In this document: piece after piece, positions 27,160 through 36,503 of the stretch
How the letters are laid out: every line of letters begins with the position of its first letter
Numbering within the stretch: the first letter of the stretch is position 1
Source of the DNA: an uncultured Winogradskyella sp.
GTDB lineage: Bacteria; Bacteroidota; Bacteroidia; Flavobacteriales; Flavobacteriaceae
Direction: 5' to 3'
Assembly (NCBI GenBank): GCA_913055905.1
Contig: CAJXLB010000002.1
Coordinates: forward strand, 372,001 to 436,000
Length of the DNA: 64,000 nucleotides
The notes under the pieces: generated by a model
What the model saw: the letters and a program-made list of their open reading frames with translations, nothing else
Databases searched by the model: none
Told to the model about the DNA's origin: nothing
Program-made: the position numbers and the translations under genes

Positions 27160-27795
27160 TTATTTTCCAAATAATCCGCCTAGCATACCGCCTAAACCAC
27201 CACCTTTTTTAGAACCTCCGAGCAACATACCTGCTACGTCATCTACAACGCTGCCGTCACCATCGGCATCAAGTACTTGTTCTAAGAAACTTTGTTCCTG
27301 GGCAGCACTGCTACCTCCAAGCATGCCGCCTAACAGATTGCTTATATCGTTTTGTGAACTCAAATTATTTTGACGTGCCTCTTTTCCTAACACACCCATT
27401 AGAATTGGCGCTGCAACCTCCATGATACTGGCTACGGTATTAGCATCCAAACCTGCCTTTTGCCCAATGACTTGTTGCACACCTTGTTGTTTTGAGCCCA
27501 ACACATGATTTAAAATTTTGGAGCCATCCGTTTTAACGTCGCTATCAACACCACCATCAAAAAGCCCACTTAAGTTGTCTAAAATACTGCCATCGTGTTT
27601 ACTGGTTAAAGCTCGCATAAGGCCTTGTGCTCCCTCTGGTGTTGCCGCATTACGCTCCATGGCTTTCATTAAAACGGGTAAGGCCATGGTTAAAACACTA
27701 CTTGTTTTACTTTGCTCAGCGCCTGTGGTTCCAGAAACACCATTGATTATGGATTTGCCCATATCACTGTTTAAAAGATCTAAAATTCCTTTCAT
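27160..27795 (-). CDS. DUF937 domain protein
   Basis: About 211 residues from MKGILDLLNSDMGKSI, the usual DUF937 beginning; the longer frame to 27837 adds a non-homologous stretch. The helical DUF937 core spans about residues 1-160, followed by an Asp-rich loop DADGDGSVVDD that resembles an EF-hand-type calcium loop, and a Gly-rich tail (GGGLGGMLGGLFGK). No signal peptide. The family is common and uncharacterised; related YidB-like proteins have no agreed function. Confidence 0.85.
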   Translation of the reverse strand: MKGILDLLNSDMGKSIINGVSGTTGAEQSKTSSVLTMALPVLMKAMERNAATPEGAQGLMRALTSKHDGSILDNLSGLFDGGVDSDVKTDGSKILNHVLGSKQQGVQQVIGQKAGLDANTVASIMEVAAPILMGVLGKEARQNNLSSQNDISNLLGGMLGGSSAAQEQSFLEQVLDADGDGSVVDDVAGMLLGGSKKGGGLGGMLGGLFGK

Positions 27796-27838
27796 TTTTT
27801 TACAAAATAAGATTAATAATTCAGGGAAAAGATACAAA

Positions 27839-27866
27839 AAAAGTCCTCATTTTATTAAGGACTTTT
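27839..27866 (-). terminator. Terminator of serA
   Basis: Perfect 9-bp arms AAAAGTCCT / AGGACTTTT around a 10-nt loop, followed by T on the minus strand; 35 bp after the serA stop. Confidence 0.75.
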
Positions 27867-27900
27867 CTATTAAAAATTTTAATACTTAATTGTTGTAATT

Positions 27901-28851
27901 CTAACCCAGTATGTCATTAATTTGCTCGGCAAGTTCAACACCTATACGGTCTTGAGCTTCATTTGTAGCCGCACCAGTATGTGGTGTAAGCGATAATGCC
28001 GAATTCATTAAAAGTTGAACTTCCGGTTGCGGTTCTTTTTCAAAAACATCTAACGCAGCTCTTGCTACTTTACCACTTTCAATAGCTTTAACCAAAGCAA
28101 CTTCATTAATAACACCACCACGTGCTGCATTGGCGATAATAACACCATCCTTCATTGTTTTGAAGTCGTTTTCATCAATGATATATTCCTTTTGCGCCGG
28201 AACATGAAGTGTTAAGAAATCGGCTTGTTTTAATACCTCTTCCTTTGAGACCGTATCTATCTTAAAAGAAACAGACTGGCCGTCGAAGAAATCTAAGGTT
28301 AAGTCTGCAGTTTCTATATAAGGATCGTAGGCTACAACGTTCATTCCAGCACCTAGGCCTATTTTTGCCGTAGCCTGGCCGATTCTACCAAAACCTATAA
28401 CACCAAGTGTTTTACCTTTAAGCTCAACACCCTTGGCATAGGCTTTTTTGAGACCTTTAAAGTTTTTATCGCCTTCTAATGGCATGTCCCTGTTGGAATT
28501 ATGTAAAAATCGTGCTAAACCATAAAAGTGGGCAAAAACCAACTCTGCAACCGAATGTGAAGATGCGGCTGGTGTGTTTATAACTTTGATTCCCTTGCTG
28601 CGTGCGTACTCAACGTCTATGTTGTCCATGCCAACGCCACCACGCCCAATAATCTTTAGGTTAGGGCAGTTGTCTATAATATCCTTGCGCACTTTGGTAG
28701 CGCTTCGTACTAAAAGCACAGCGATATCTTTATCATTTATATAATTTTGAAGTTGCTCTTGAGCCACTTTAGTTGTAATAACTTCGTGTCCGGCCGCTTC
28801 TAAAGCAGTAATTCCACTTTGCGAAATTCCGTCGTTTGCTAATATTTTCAT
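27901..28851 (-). CDS. serA: D-3-phosphoglycerate dehydrogenase (short form)
   Basis: 316 residues, a D-2-hydroxyacid dehydrogenase. The NAD-binding loop is VIGFGRIGQ at about residue 150; the catalytic Arg lies in NAARGGVINE (about 238) and the catalytic His in LTPHTGAAT (about 287). It oxidises 3-phosphoglycerate to 3-phosphohydroxypyruvate. The C-terminal ACT regulatory domain of longer SerA is missing, so serine feedback through that domain is not expected. It follows serC in the same transcription unit (37 bp). Confidence 0.9.
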   Translation of the reverse strand: MKILANDGISQSGITALEAAGHEVITTKVAQEQLQNYINDKDIAVLLVRSATKVRKDIIDNCPNLKIIGRGGVGMDNIDVEYARSKGIKVINTPAASSHSVAELVFAHFYGLARFLHNSNRDMPLEGDKNFKGLKKAYAKGVELKGKTLGVIGFGRIGQATAKIGLGAGMNVVAYDPYIETADLTLDFFDGQSVSFKIDTVSKEEVLKQADFLTLHVPAQKEYIIDENDFKTMKDGVIIANAARGGVINEVALVKAIESGKVARAALDVFEKEPQPEVQLLMNSALSLTPHTGAATNEAQDRIGVELAEQINDILG

Positions 28852-28888
28852 TTCAAAAAATCGATTTAAATTCTTTTGAGTCCTTGGC

Positions 28889-29950
28889 TTACGCTTTTCG
28901 TTCTAATTCACTCATAACTTCTACCAATGTTTTTACACTGTCTAAGGAGAGCGCATTATACATGGAAGCTCTATAACCACCAACACTTCTATGACCGTTG
29001 AGACCATTTATTCCTGCTTCTTTCCACATGGCATCAAAGGTTTCCTTTAGATTTTCGTTTTCCAAGGTAAATGTGGCGTTCATTGTAGAACGATCTTCTT
29101 TAACAGCAAAGCCTTTAAACAGTGGATTGAGGTCAATTTCCGAATAAATCATTTGTGCCTTCTTTTCATTTTCTTCCTCAATAGCGGCAATACCGCCTAG
29201 GTCCTTTAACCACTCAAGTGTAAGCATGGACACATACACCGCAAAAACAGGTGGCGTGTTAAACATGCTACTTTTACTTATGTGAACCTTATAATCCATC
29301 ATAGAAGGTATCTTGCGAGAGACCTTTCCTAAAATGTCTTCTTTTACCACAACAAGGGTCGTACCAGCTGGACCCATGTTTTTCTGAGCTCCAGCGTATA
29401 TTAAATCAAATTGTGTAAAATCTAATTGACGTGAAAAAATATCGCTACTCATATCACATACCATTGGAATAGGGCAATTTGGAAAACTTTTCATCTGTGT
29501 TCCAAAAATGGTGTTGTTGGATGTGCAGTGAAAATAGTCGTATTCTTCAGGAATATCGTAACCCTTAGGGATATAGTTATAATTAGCGCTTTTGGATGAC
29601 GCTACTTCGTAGATGTCGTCATAAATGCGTGCTTCTTTTATGGCTTTGTCAGACCAAGTTCCTGTATTTAAGTAGCCTGCACGCTTTTCCAATAAGTTTA
29701 GTGCAACCATTAAAAATTGTGTACTCGCACCGCCTTGTAAAAACAATGCTTTGTAGCCTTTTCCTTCTAAGCCAAGTAGTTCCAGGGCCAAAGCTCTTGC
29801 TTTTTCCATAACATCTACAAAAGGTTTACTTCGGTGTGAGATTTCCAATAGTGAAAGGCCATCATCAAAATTGAGTATTGCCTCTGAAGCTTTTTGCATT
29901 ACCGATTTGGGCAAAACGCAAGGACCGGCACTAAAATTGTGTATTTTCAT
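28889..29950 (-). CDS. serC: Phosphoserine aminotransferase
   Basis: 353 residues from MKIHNFSAGPCVLP, the standard SerC start; an upstream Met at 30004 would add 18 non-homologous residues. The PLP lysine is in GAQKNMGPAG (about residue 190), and the C-terminal NGHRSVGGYRASMYNA is typical. It makes 3-phosphoserine from 3-phosphohydroxypyruvate and glutamate. Upstream of serA on the same strand, so the two first committed steps of serine synthesis are made together; serB is not here. Confidence 0.95.
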   Translation of the reverse strand: MKIHNFSAGPCVLPKSVMQKASEAILNFDDGLSLLEISHRSKPFVDVMEKARALALELLGLEGKGYKALFLQGGASTQFLMVALNLLEKRAGYLNTGTWSDKAIKEARIYDDIYEVASSKSANYNYIPKGYDIPEEYDYFHCTSNNTIFGTQMKSFPNCPIPMVCDMSSDIFSRQLDFTQFDLIYAGAQKNMGPAGTTLVVVKEDILGKVSRKIPSMMDYKVHISKSSMFNTPPVFAVYVSMLTLEWLKDLGGIAAIEEENEKKAQMIYSEIDLNPLFKGFAVKEDRSTMNATFTLENENLKETFDAMWKEAGINGLNGHRSVGGYRASMYNALSLDSVKTLVEVMSELERKA

Positions 29951-30064
29951 CTTATACTGACTTTGGTTTTCAGAATCTACATACGACTCCGAGTTTATTT
30001 TCAAACGATTACAAAGGTGGTAAATTCAATTGATTTTCGTATTACCGAATCGATAAATTTTGCC

Positions 30065-31126
30065 TTATATTTTCAACAAGAATTCAACAGTATCTACATC
30101 ATCTGCATAGTCCGATAATTCTGGGAGCTGGGTTTTTCCAAACGGGATATCATTTTCTGAAAACCCTTCAGCCACGACGCACTGAATATGCTCTTTGTCA
30201 CGTTCTAGTTTTTCCCTTAAGGACGTTGTATCGTTGTATGTTTCATAAAATAAGGTAGCTATTGGAGAGGCATAGCTGGTATCTTCCTTTAGCATTAAGA
30301 ATCCGTTTTCCAAAAGGTCAAATTCGCTCATGAGGTAGACTGCTTTGTTGTAGTCATAATTATTGGCGTATTTGGTTTCGTGAATGACCTCGTGCCACGG
30401 ATAAACGGATTTAAAAAAAGCATCAAAATTATAAGATTCGGGAACAAAAAGTTTGGATACACTTCTACAACCCAAACCATAATATCTGAAAATATCGTCT
30501 GCCAATGCCTCTAATTGCTCTTGGCTTTCCGTGCCTGTTAAAACGGCAACGGAATTTCTGTTTTTTCTTATGATAGAAGGTTTGTCCTTAAAATAATATT
30601 CAAAATAGCGCGCTGTATTATTGCTGCCAGTGGCAATTACGGCGTCGAAATTATCTAATTTGTCGTTTGTGAATAAAATTTTACCCTTAAAATTAGGCTC
30701 TATGGCTTCCAAATATTTTGCTAAAAAGGGGAGGAGATGTCTATCGTTGGAGCTTTGCTTAACGAGTACCTTATGGCCTAAGAGTAGAACGGACAAAAAA
30801 TCATGAAATCCTACTAAAGGAATGTTTCCCGCCATAATAATACCAATAGTTTTGGGCTTTAGAATTATATTAAAGTTATACTTTGATATCCAATGCTTAA
30901 TATTACTTTCTGTCAATTGTTTAGACCATGTATCGAAAGCAAAATTTAGATTTTTCGTGGTAAACCAACCGTTGTGTTCTTGGGCTAGTTTTATTTGATG
31001 TTTAAACCCGTCGAAAAAAAGGTCATTTGCTTCAACAGAAGGATTTTTAGTGTAGGGTGTTTTGGCAAATTGCCCTAAAAAGGCTCCTAATTTTGAAAAT
31101 GCGTTAATTCTTTCTTGTATTTCCAT
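30065..31126 (-). CDS. Acyl-CoA reductase (LuxC family)
   Basis: About 353 residues from MEIQERINAFSKLGAFLG; the frame is open to 31198 but those residues overlap the promoter side of the divergent ferredoxin gene. LuxC-family features are GNIPLVGFHDFLSVLL, a QSSNDRHLLPF segment and the catalytic Cys in YGLGCRSVSK (about residue 218). LuxC-type enzymes reduce acyl-CoA to aldehyde with NADPH. No luxAB or luxD genes are present, so luminescence is not implied. Divergent from ferredoxin and upstream of serC. Confidence 0.85.
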   Translation of the reverse strand: MEIQERINAFSKLGAFLGQFAKTPYTKNPSVEANDLFFDGFKHQIKLAQEHNGWFTTKNLNFAFDTWSKQLTESNIKHWISKYNFNIILKPKTIGIIMAGNIPLVGFHDFLSVLLLGHKVLVKQSSNDRHLLPFLAKYLEAIEPNFKGKILFTNDKLDNFDAVIATGSNNTARYFEYYFKDKPSIIRKNRNSVAVLTGTESQEQLEALADDIFRYYGLGCRSVSKLFVPESYNFDAFFKSVYPWHEVIHETKYANNYDYNKAVYLMSEFDLLENGFLMLKEDTSYASPIATLFYETYNDTTSLREKLERDKEHIQCVVAEGFSENDIPFGKTQLPELSDYADDVDTVEFLLKI

Positions 31127-31270
31127 GTATGATTTGGTAAAACGTCTTACAGCCCTTAACTTTGCAAGTGCAAAAGTAGGCAATAAAATCAGAAACATAA
31201 ATGAAGTTTAGCCTTGGTTTTTGCCGTGAAAAAGATTTAGGTCGCTTCATAATAAAGAAAAAGAAAAGTT

Positions 31271-31624
31271 ATGGCAATTATTATAACAGACGAATGTATT
31301 AATTGTGGTGCTTGCGAGCCCGAGTGCCCAAATACAGCGATATATGAAGGTGCCGATGATTGGCGCTACAAAGATGGTACAAGCCTTACAGGAAAGGTAG
31401 TTTTACCTAACGGAAAAGAGGTTGATGCAGATGAGCCTCAGAAGCCAATAAGTGACGAAGTATACTACATAGCACCAGATAAATGTACTGAATGCATGGG
31501 CTTCCATGAAGAGCCACAATGCGCAGCGGTATGTCCTGTAGATTGCTGTGTGCCTGATGAAAATCACGTAGAGACGGAAGAAGAGTTGTTAGGAAAACAA
31601 CGCTTTATGCATCCTGAAGGATAA
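31271..31624 (+). CDS. 2[4Fe-4S] ferredoxin (Alv type)
   Basis: 117 residues with two cluster motifs: [11 protein letters not shown] (followed by P) and [22 protein letters not shown]. The eight-residue insertion between Cys residues of the second motif and the C-terminal extension mark the Allochromatium vinosum-type ferredoxins. It acts as a cytosolic one-electron carrier. Transcribed divergently from the acyl-CoA reductase gene, an arrangement I recall from many Flavobacteriaceae. Confidence 0.95.
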   Translation: MAIIITDECINCGACEPECPNTAIYEGADDWRYKDGTSLTGKVVLPNGKEVDADEPQKPISDEVYYIAPDKCTECMGFHEEPQCAAVCPVDCCVPDENHVETEEELLGKQRFMHPEG

Positions 31625-31649
31625 TTAAAAGGTGAAAATTAAATAGAAT

Positions 31650-31679
31650 ATCCCAAGCCAATAGGTTTGGGATTTTTTG
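31650..31679 (+). terminator. Terminator of the ferredoxin gene
   Basis: Arms ATCCCAAGCC / GGTTTGGGAT (10 bp, one G-T pair), loop AATA, then six T. Confidence 0.85.
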
Positions 31680-31786
31680 TTTTAAATAGGCTTGTTTTTG
31701 CATGCTCATTACAAGTTTTGGAAAATCCCTATTTTAGAGGAATTTTTGAATCTAACTAACTAAACCAATTAAATTAATCGTTATAC

Positions 31787-32617
31787 ATGATTAGAAAAAC
31801 AGTACGAAAAGTACTCTCTACACTAAACAAAGAACAAAAAGTTTCGCTACTCTCTAAAGACTATGTTCTAGAAGAAAAAGTACCAGACGCCCAAGTTATT
31901 GATCTCATTAAAAAGTTAAGACCCTATAATATTGGAAAACCCTTAATCCGGATGGGGCCTAAACGCGATGGTGGTTATTTAGTACCTGATGATTTAGAGG
32001 GTGTTGTAGCTTGTTTTTCGCCAGGTGTAAATAAAATCAGTGAATTTGAGATGGATTGCTATAACAAAGGCATGAAAATTTTCCTGGCTGACAAATCGGT
32101 AGAAAAACCAAGACTCAGTTTACCGGAAACCGAGTATAGTTTCTTAAAAAAATTTATTGGGTGCTACAATAATGAGGACTTTATTACACTAGACAAATGG
32201 GTTGAAAACAATAGCATGAAGAAAAAGGAAGACCTTATGTTGCAGATGGATATTGAAGGAGCAGAGTATATGAGCTTATTGAACACGTCGGAAGACTTAT
32301 TAAAATCCTTTAGAATCATAGTGCTAGAAATTCACAACCTACATAAGTTTTGGAACAAGGAGTTTTTTAAATTGGCTTCTACGGCATTTGATAAATTACT
32401 TCAAAATCATGTCTGTGTTCATATTCACCCGAATAATAGGAGTAGGTTGGAAGTGCATAACGGTATTGAGATACCATCAGTTGCAGAGATTACTTTTATA
32501 CGTAATGATAGAGTTAAGGAGAAGACTCCACAAACCACTTTTCCGCATCCTCTGGATGTAGACAATGCGACGGATAGGGAACCAATAGTTTTATCCGAAT
32601 TATGGTATGCTGATTAG
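31787..32617 (+). CDS. FkbM family methyltransferase
   Basis: 276 residues. The FkbM-type core has RMGPKRDGGYLVPDD (about 56-70), a motif ACFSPGVNKISEFE in the SAM-binding region and the family hallmark LQMDIEGAEYMSLL (about 152-165). These enzymes transfer methyl groups to sugars or small molecules, often in surface-glycan pathways, but this gene stands alone. A Lys-rich N-terminal ~35 residues precedes the domain. Target unknown. Confidence 0.82.
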   Translation: MIRKTVRKVLSTLNKEQKVSLLSKDYVLEEKVPDAQVIDLIKKLRPYNIGKPLIRMGPKRDGGYLVPDDLEGVVACFSPGVNKISEFEMDCYNKGMKIFLADKSVEKPRLSLPETEYSFLKKFIGCYNNEDFITLDKWVENNSMKKKEDLMLQMDIEGAEYMSLLNTSEDLLKSFRIIVLEIHNLHKFWNKEFFKLASTAFDKLLQNHVCVHIHPNNRSRLEVHNGIEIPSVAEITFIRNDRVKEKTPQTTFPHPLDVDNATDREPIVLSELWYAD

Positions 32618-32655
32618 TCGAATTTTTCAACTTGTTATTTGGGTTTAATAGTTAC

Positions 32656-32672
32656 GCAATGTTACGCATTGC
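32656..32672. repeat. Short inverted repeat in the ychF upstream region
   Basis: GCAATG-TTACG-CATTGC, also readable as two near direct copies of TTACGCA. The T-run needed for a terminator is absent, so its role is open. The surrounding 225-bp gap (32618-32842) holds no gene. Confidence 0.3.
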
Positions 32673-32812
32673 CTTAATTATAAAAAGTTTCACCTTAACT
32701 TATTGATAGATAAAAAACTATTAAAACAGTTATTTATCATGACGATAAGCACACATAAAATTTCTCTAAGTATTCCAGCTATTTTTTCATTTAAAGACAA
32801 CATAGAATTACC

Positions 32813-32820
32813 TACATTTG
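32813..32820 (+). promoter_or_regulatory. Probable -7 promoter element for ychF
   Basis: TACATTTG matches TAnnTTTG, with a TTA trinucleotide 19 bp upstream in the -33 position. It sits 22 bp before the ychF start codon. Confidence 0.45.
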
Positions 32821-32842
32821 CAGTCGCAAAAAATAATCAACT

Positions 32843-33937
32843 ATGAAAGCTGGTATTGTAGGGTTGCCCAATGTAGGAAAGTCCACTTTGTTTAACTGTT
32901 TATCTAACGCCAAAGCGCAAAGTGCCAACTTTCCGTTTTGTACCATAGAACCCAATATTGGTGTGGTTAATGTACCAGACCCAAGATTGGCAAAGTTGGA
33001 GGAATTGGTAAAACCGGAAAAGGTGGTGCCAGCTACCGTAGAAATTGTTGACATAGCGGGTTTGGTCAAAGGCGCCAGTAAAGGTGAGGGACTAGGTAAC
33101 CAGTTTTTAGCCAATATTCGTGAAACGGATGCTATATTACACGTCTTACGCTGCTTTGATAATGATAATGTGGTGCATGTTGATGGTTCCGTAGATCCCA
33201 TACGCGATAAGGAAACTATAGACATGGAGCTTCAATTGAAGGACCTCGAGACTGTTGAAAAGAAACTGGATAAGGTGAAGCGTGCTGCCAAAACTGGTAA
33301 TAAGGAAGCCCAAGCCGAGGAAGCGGTACTCAACAAGATAAAAACTGGACTTGAGGCAGGTAGTTCCGTACGTGCTTTAGAATTTTCAGAGGAGGATTAT
33401 GAAGACTATGTAAAACCCTTGCAGTTGATTACCGAAAAACCTGTAATGTATGTCTGTAATGTGGATGAGGGTTCAGCTACGACTGGTAATGCCTACGTAG
33501 AGCAGGTACGTGAAGCCGTTAAGCATGAGCAGGCGGAAGTCTTGGTGCTGGCCGTTGGTACAGAGGCCGACATCAATGAACTTGAGGACTATGAAGAGCG
33601 CCAAATGTTTTTGGAGGATATTGGGTTGGACGAACCTGGTTCAGCCAAGTTGATTAGAGCGGCATACAAACTCCTAAAACAACAAACTTATTTCACTGCT
33701 GGACCAAAGGAAGTGAGGGCATGGACCGTAACCGTTGGCGCAACAGCACCTCAAGCGGCAGGTGTTATTCATACCGACTTTGAAAAAGGCTTTATCCGAG
33801 CAGAAGTGATTGCTTTTGATGATTACGTCAGCTATGGCAGTGAAGCCAAGGTAAAGGAAGCTGGTAAAATGCGTGGAGAGGGTAAAAATTATATCGTTAA
33901 GGATGGCGATGTGATGCATTTCCTTTTCAATATCTAA
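32843..33937 (+). CDS. ychF: Redox-regulated ATPase YchF (Obg family)
   Basis: 364 residues, standard length. Walker [10 protein letters not shown] at about residues 7-15, [19 protein letters not shown] switch region, and the nucleotide-specificity motif NVDE in place of NKxD, which explains ATP preference in YchF. The C-terminal ~85 residues are the TGS domain (ending [12 protein letters not shown]). It is a universally conserved translation-associated ATPase with roles in stress response. Confidence 0.97.
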   Translation: MKAGIVGLPNVGKSTLFNCLSNAKAQSANFPFCTIEPNIGVVNVPDPRLAKLEELVKPEKVVPATVEIVDIAGLVKGASKGEGLGNQFLANIRETDAILHVLRCFDNDNVVHVDGSVDPIRDKETIDMELQLKDLETVEKKLDKVKRAAKTGNKEAQAEEAVLNKIKTGLEAGSSVRALEFSEEDYEDYVKPLQLITEKPVMYVCNVDEGSATTGNAYVEQVREAVKHEQAEVLVLAVGTEADINELEDYEERQMFLEDIGLDEPGSAKLIRAAYKLLKQQTYFTAGPKEVRAWTVTVGATAPQAAGVIHTDFEKGFIRAEVIAFDDYVSYGSEAKVKEAGKMRGEGKNYIVKDGDVMHFLFNI

Positions 33938-34170
33938 GAGCTGCATTTAAGCTTAGTGGTTATCTTCTGTCCAAGACGTCTAAAATCGTTAGAAATAGCA
34001 CATGAATATTTACCGAGAGTTTTTTGGTGGAATATTCTTACAAAATAGGCTATCTTGTCAACAATACTGCGGTTTTATTGTTAATTACTTTAGTGAATGT
34101 ATATTTCATTTTTTGAGGTATAGGCTTATCTTAGCGTTTCATCCTTACAAACTTTATTGTCTCAAATTTT

Positions 34171-36027
34171 ATGGCACAGTCTAATTACACTGAAGAAAAT
34201 ATTCGCTCGCTCGATTGGAAAGAACACATCCGAATGCGTCCCGGGATGTACATCGGAAAATTAGGTGATGGTTCTTCTCCTGATGATGGCATTTATATTC
34301 TTCTTAAAGAAGTGTTGGACAACTCCATTGACGAATTTGTTATGGGTGCTGGTAAGACCATAGAAGTGTCTATTCAAGGCGATCGTGTAACGGTTAGGGA
34401 TTACGGTCGTGGTATTCCATTAGGAAAGGTTGTAGATGTGGTCTCTAAAATGAACACTGGTGGTAAGTACGATACAAAAGCCTTTAAAAAATCCGTAGGA
34501 CTTAATGGTGTGGGTACTAAGGCCGTGAATGCCTTGTCTACCTACTTTAGGGTAGAATCTACAAGGGATAGTAAATCGGCATCGGCAGAATTTGAGCTGG
34601 GAGAACTCACCAATCAAGAGATGCTGGAAGAAACATCTCGACGTAAAGGGACTAAAGTCACCTTCGTGCCGGATTCCAATATTTTCAAAAATTATAAATA
34701 CAGAAGTGAATACATAGTTCGCATGCTAAAGAACTATGTCTACCTTAACCCAGGATTGACTATCGTTTTTAATGGTGAAAAGTTCTATTCTGAAAACGGC
34801 CTAAAAGACTTGTTGTCTGAAAATATTTCAGATTCCGATTTGTTATATCCAATTATTCACCTTCGTGGCGATGATATTGAGGTGGCCTTAACCCATAGTA
34901 AAACGCAATACAGTGAGGAATACCATTCCTTTGTTAACGGACAAAATACCACTCAGGGTGGAACCCACTTATCAGCCTTTAGGGAAGCTATTGTAAAGAC
35001 CATTCGAGAGTTTTTTGGTAAGAATTATGATGCCTCAGACATCCGTAAGTCGGTAGTGGCAGCCATAGCTATTAAGGTGATGGAGCCTGTGTTTGAAAGT
35101 CAGACCAAGACTAAGTTAGGTTCAACAGATATGGGAGGCGACCTACCAACGGTGCGCACCTACATCAACGATTTTGTAAAGCGTAATCTGGATAACTATT
35201 TACATAAAAATCCAGATACTGCAGAAAAAATCCAGCGTAAAATTCTTCAGGCAGAGCGCGAGCGCAAGGAATTATCTGGAATTAGGAAGTTGGCTAAGGA
35301 GCGCGCAAAAAAAGCCAGTCTTCACAACAAAAAATTACGCGATTGCCGTATTCATTTTGGTGATACTAAAAGCGATAGAAGCTTAGAAACTACCTTGTTC
35401 ATCACTGAGGGTGATTCGGCATCCGGAAGCATAACGAAATCGCGCGATGTTAATACGCAAGCAGTATTCAGCCTAAAAGGAAAGCCCTTAAATTCTTATG
35501 GTCTTTCTAAAAAGATAGTGTATGAGAATGAGGAGTTTAACCTTTTGCAGGCTGCTCTAAATATTGAAGAATCCATTGAGGATTTACGTTACAACAACAT
35601 TGTAATCGCCACTGATGCTGATGTAGACGGGATGCATATTCGCTTATTGTTGATTACCTTCTTCCTGCAATTTTTCCCTGAAGTCATAAAGGAAGGGCAT
35701 TTGTACATTTTACAAACACCATTGTTTAGAGTCCGAAATAAGAAGGAAACGATTTATTGCTATTCCGAAGAAGAGCGAAGGGCAGCCATAGAAAAACTAA
35801 AGCCAAAACCAGAAATCACTAGATTTAAAGGATTGGGTGAGATTTCACCTGATGAATTCAAACACTTTATTGGTGATGATATGCGCTTAGATCCAGTAAT
35901 GCTAGACAAAGACATGTCCATTGAGGAGCTATTGTCCTTCTATATGGGAAAAAACACACCATCGCGACAAGAATTTATCATCGAAAATTTGAAGGTTGAA
36001 CTAGATTTGGTTGAAGACAACGTATGA
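34171..36027 (+). CDS. parE: DNA topoisomerase IV subunit B
   Basis: 618 residues. GHKL ATPase features ([10 protein letters not shown] near residue 48, DYGRGIPLG near 77), transducer domain, and TOPRIM with [12 protein letters not shown] (about 409) and the DADVDG metal motif (about 481). The length and the downstream ParC identify it as ParE rather than GyrB. With ParC it decatenates daughter chromosomes. Its stop overlaps the start of the next gene (ATGA). Confidence 0.95.
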   Translation: MAQSNYTEENIRSLDWKEHIRMRPGMYIGKLGDGSSPDDGIYILLKEVLDNSIDEFVMGAGKTIEVSIQGDRVTVRDYGRGIPLGKVVDVVSKMNTGGKYDTKAFKKSVGLNGVGTKAVNALSTYFRVESTRDSKSASAEFELGELTNQEMLEETSRRKGTKVTFVPDSNIFKNYKYRSEYIVRMLKNYVYLNPGLTIVFNGEKFYSENGLKDLLSENISDSDLLYPIIHLRGDDIEVALTHSKTQYSEEYHSFVNGQNTTQGGTHLSAFREAIVKTIREFFGKNYDASDIRKSVVAAIAIKVMEPVFESQTKTKLGSTDMGGDLPTVRTYINDFVKRNLDNYLHKNPDTAEKIQRKILQAERERKELSGIRKLAKERAKKASLHNKKLRDCRIHFGDTKSDRSLETTLFITEGDSASGSITKSRDVNTQAVFSLKGKPLNSYGLSKKIVYENEEFNLLQAALNIEESIEDLRYNNIVIATDADVDGMHIRLLLITFFLQFFPEVIKEGHLYILQTPLFRVRNKKETIYCYSEEERRAAIEKLKPKPEITRFKGLGEISPDEFKHFIGDDMRLDPVMLDKDMSIEELLSFYMGKNTPSRQEFIIENLKVELDLVEDNV

Positions 36028-36500
36028 GAACCGACAATAGGCAGGTAAAAAATACGGTAATATCGATATATTTCATCCTTATTGTTTTTGCCATTCTGCT
36101 ATTTACGGTATTTAGGTCTATAGATTTATTTTCAGAACATACAATCTATATTTTTCTGGTTGCCTTTGTACTAATGGTGTTATTTCATGCGGTAGCCAGC
36201 TATTTTGAATATGATAGTGATGGCGAAAAGATTTCGGTAATCAATAAAGGGTTAATTTTAACAGAATACATCAATTATCGCGAAAAGCAAGTTGAGTTTT
36301 TACGATCGCAATTATTGGGATTTAAGATTCGTGATTTTGTGGTGTATAAAAGCTTAATCTTAATATTAAGGTCCAGTGACGGTAACGTACGTCAAGAACG
36401 TTTTAATATTACCTTGCTAAAGCGACGGAAACGGCGATACGTAAGACAATCACTGGGGAAAATTATTAAACAAAACAAAAAGAACAAACAAGGGAAATAG
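36024..36500 (+). CDS. Two-span membrane protein encoded between parE and parC
   Basis: 158 residues. Two hydrophobic helices (about 13-31 and 40-60) are followed by a ~90-residue soluble region of alternating strands and a very basic C-terminus ([22 protein letters not shown]). The fold of the soluble part looks like a small beta domain; no family recognised. It overlaps parE by 4 bp and ends 3 bp before parC, so translation of all three is coupled. The polybasic tail could contact DNA or phospholipid (inference). Confidence 0.8.
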   Translation: MRTDNRQVKNTVISIYFILIVFAILLFTVFRSIDLFSEHTIYIFLVAFVLMVLFHAVASYFEYDSDGEKISVINKGLILTEYINYREKQVEFLRSQLLGFKIRDFVVYKSLILILRSSDGNVRQERFNITLLKRRKRRYVRQSLGKIIKQNKKNKQGK

Positions 36501-36503
36501 AGG

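Noticed and set aside
30065-31126. Bioluminescence (lux) locus
   Set aside because: Only the LuxC-type reductase is present; no luciferase or transferase genes.
34002-34184. Possible small gene before parE
   Set aside because: A 60-codon frame in AT-rich DNA that overlaps the parE start; composition rich in Phe, Tyr and Leu without helix or signal logic.
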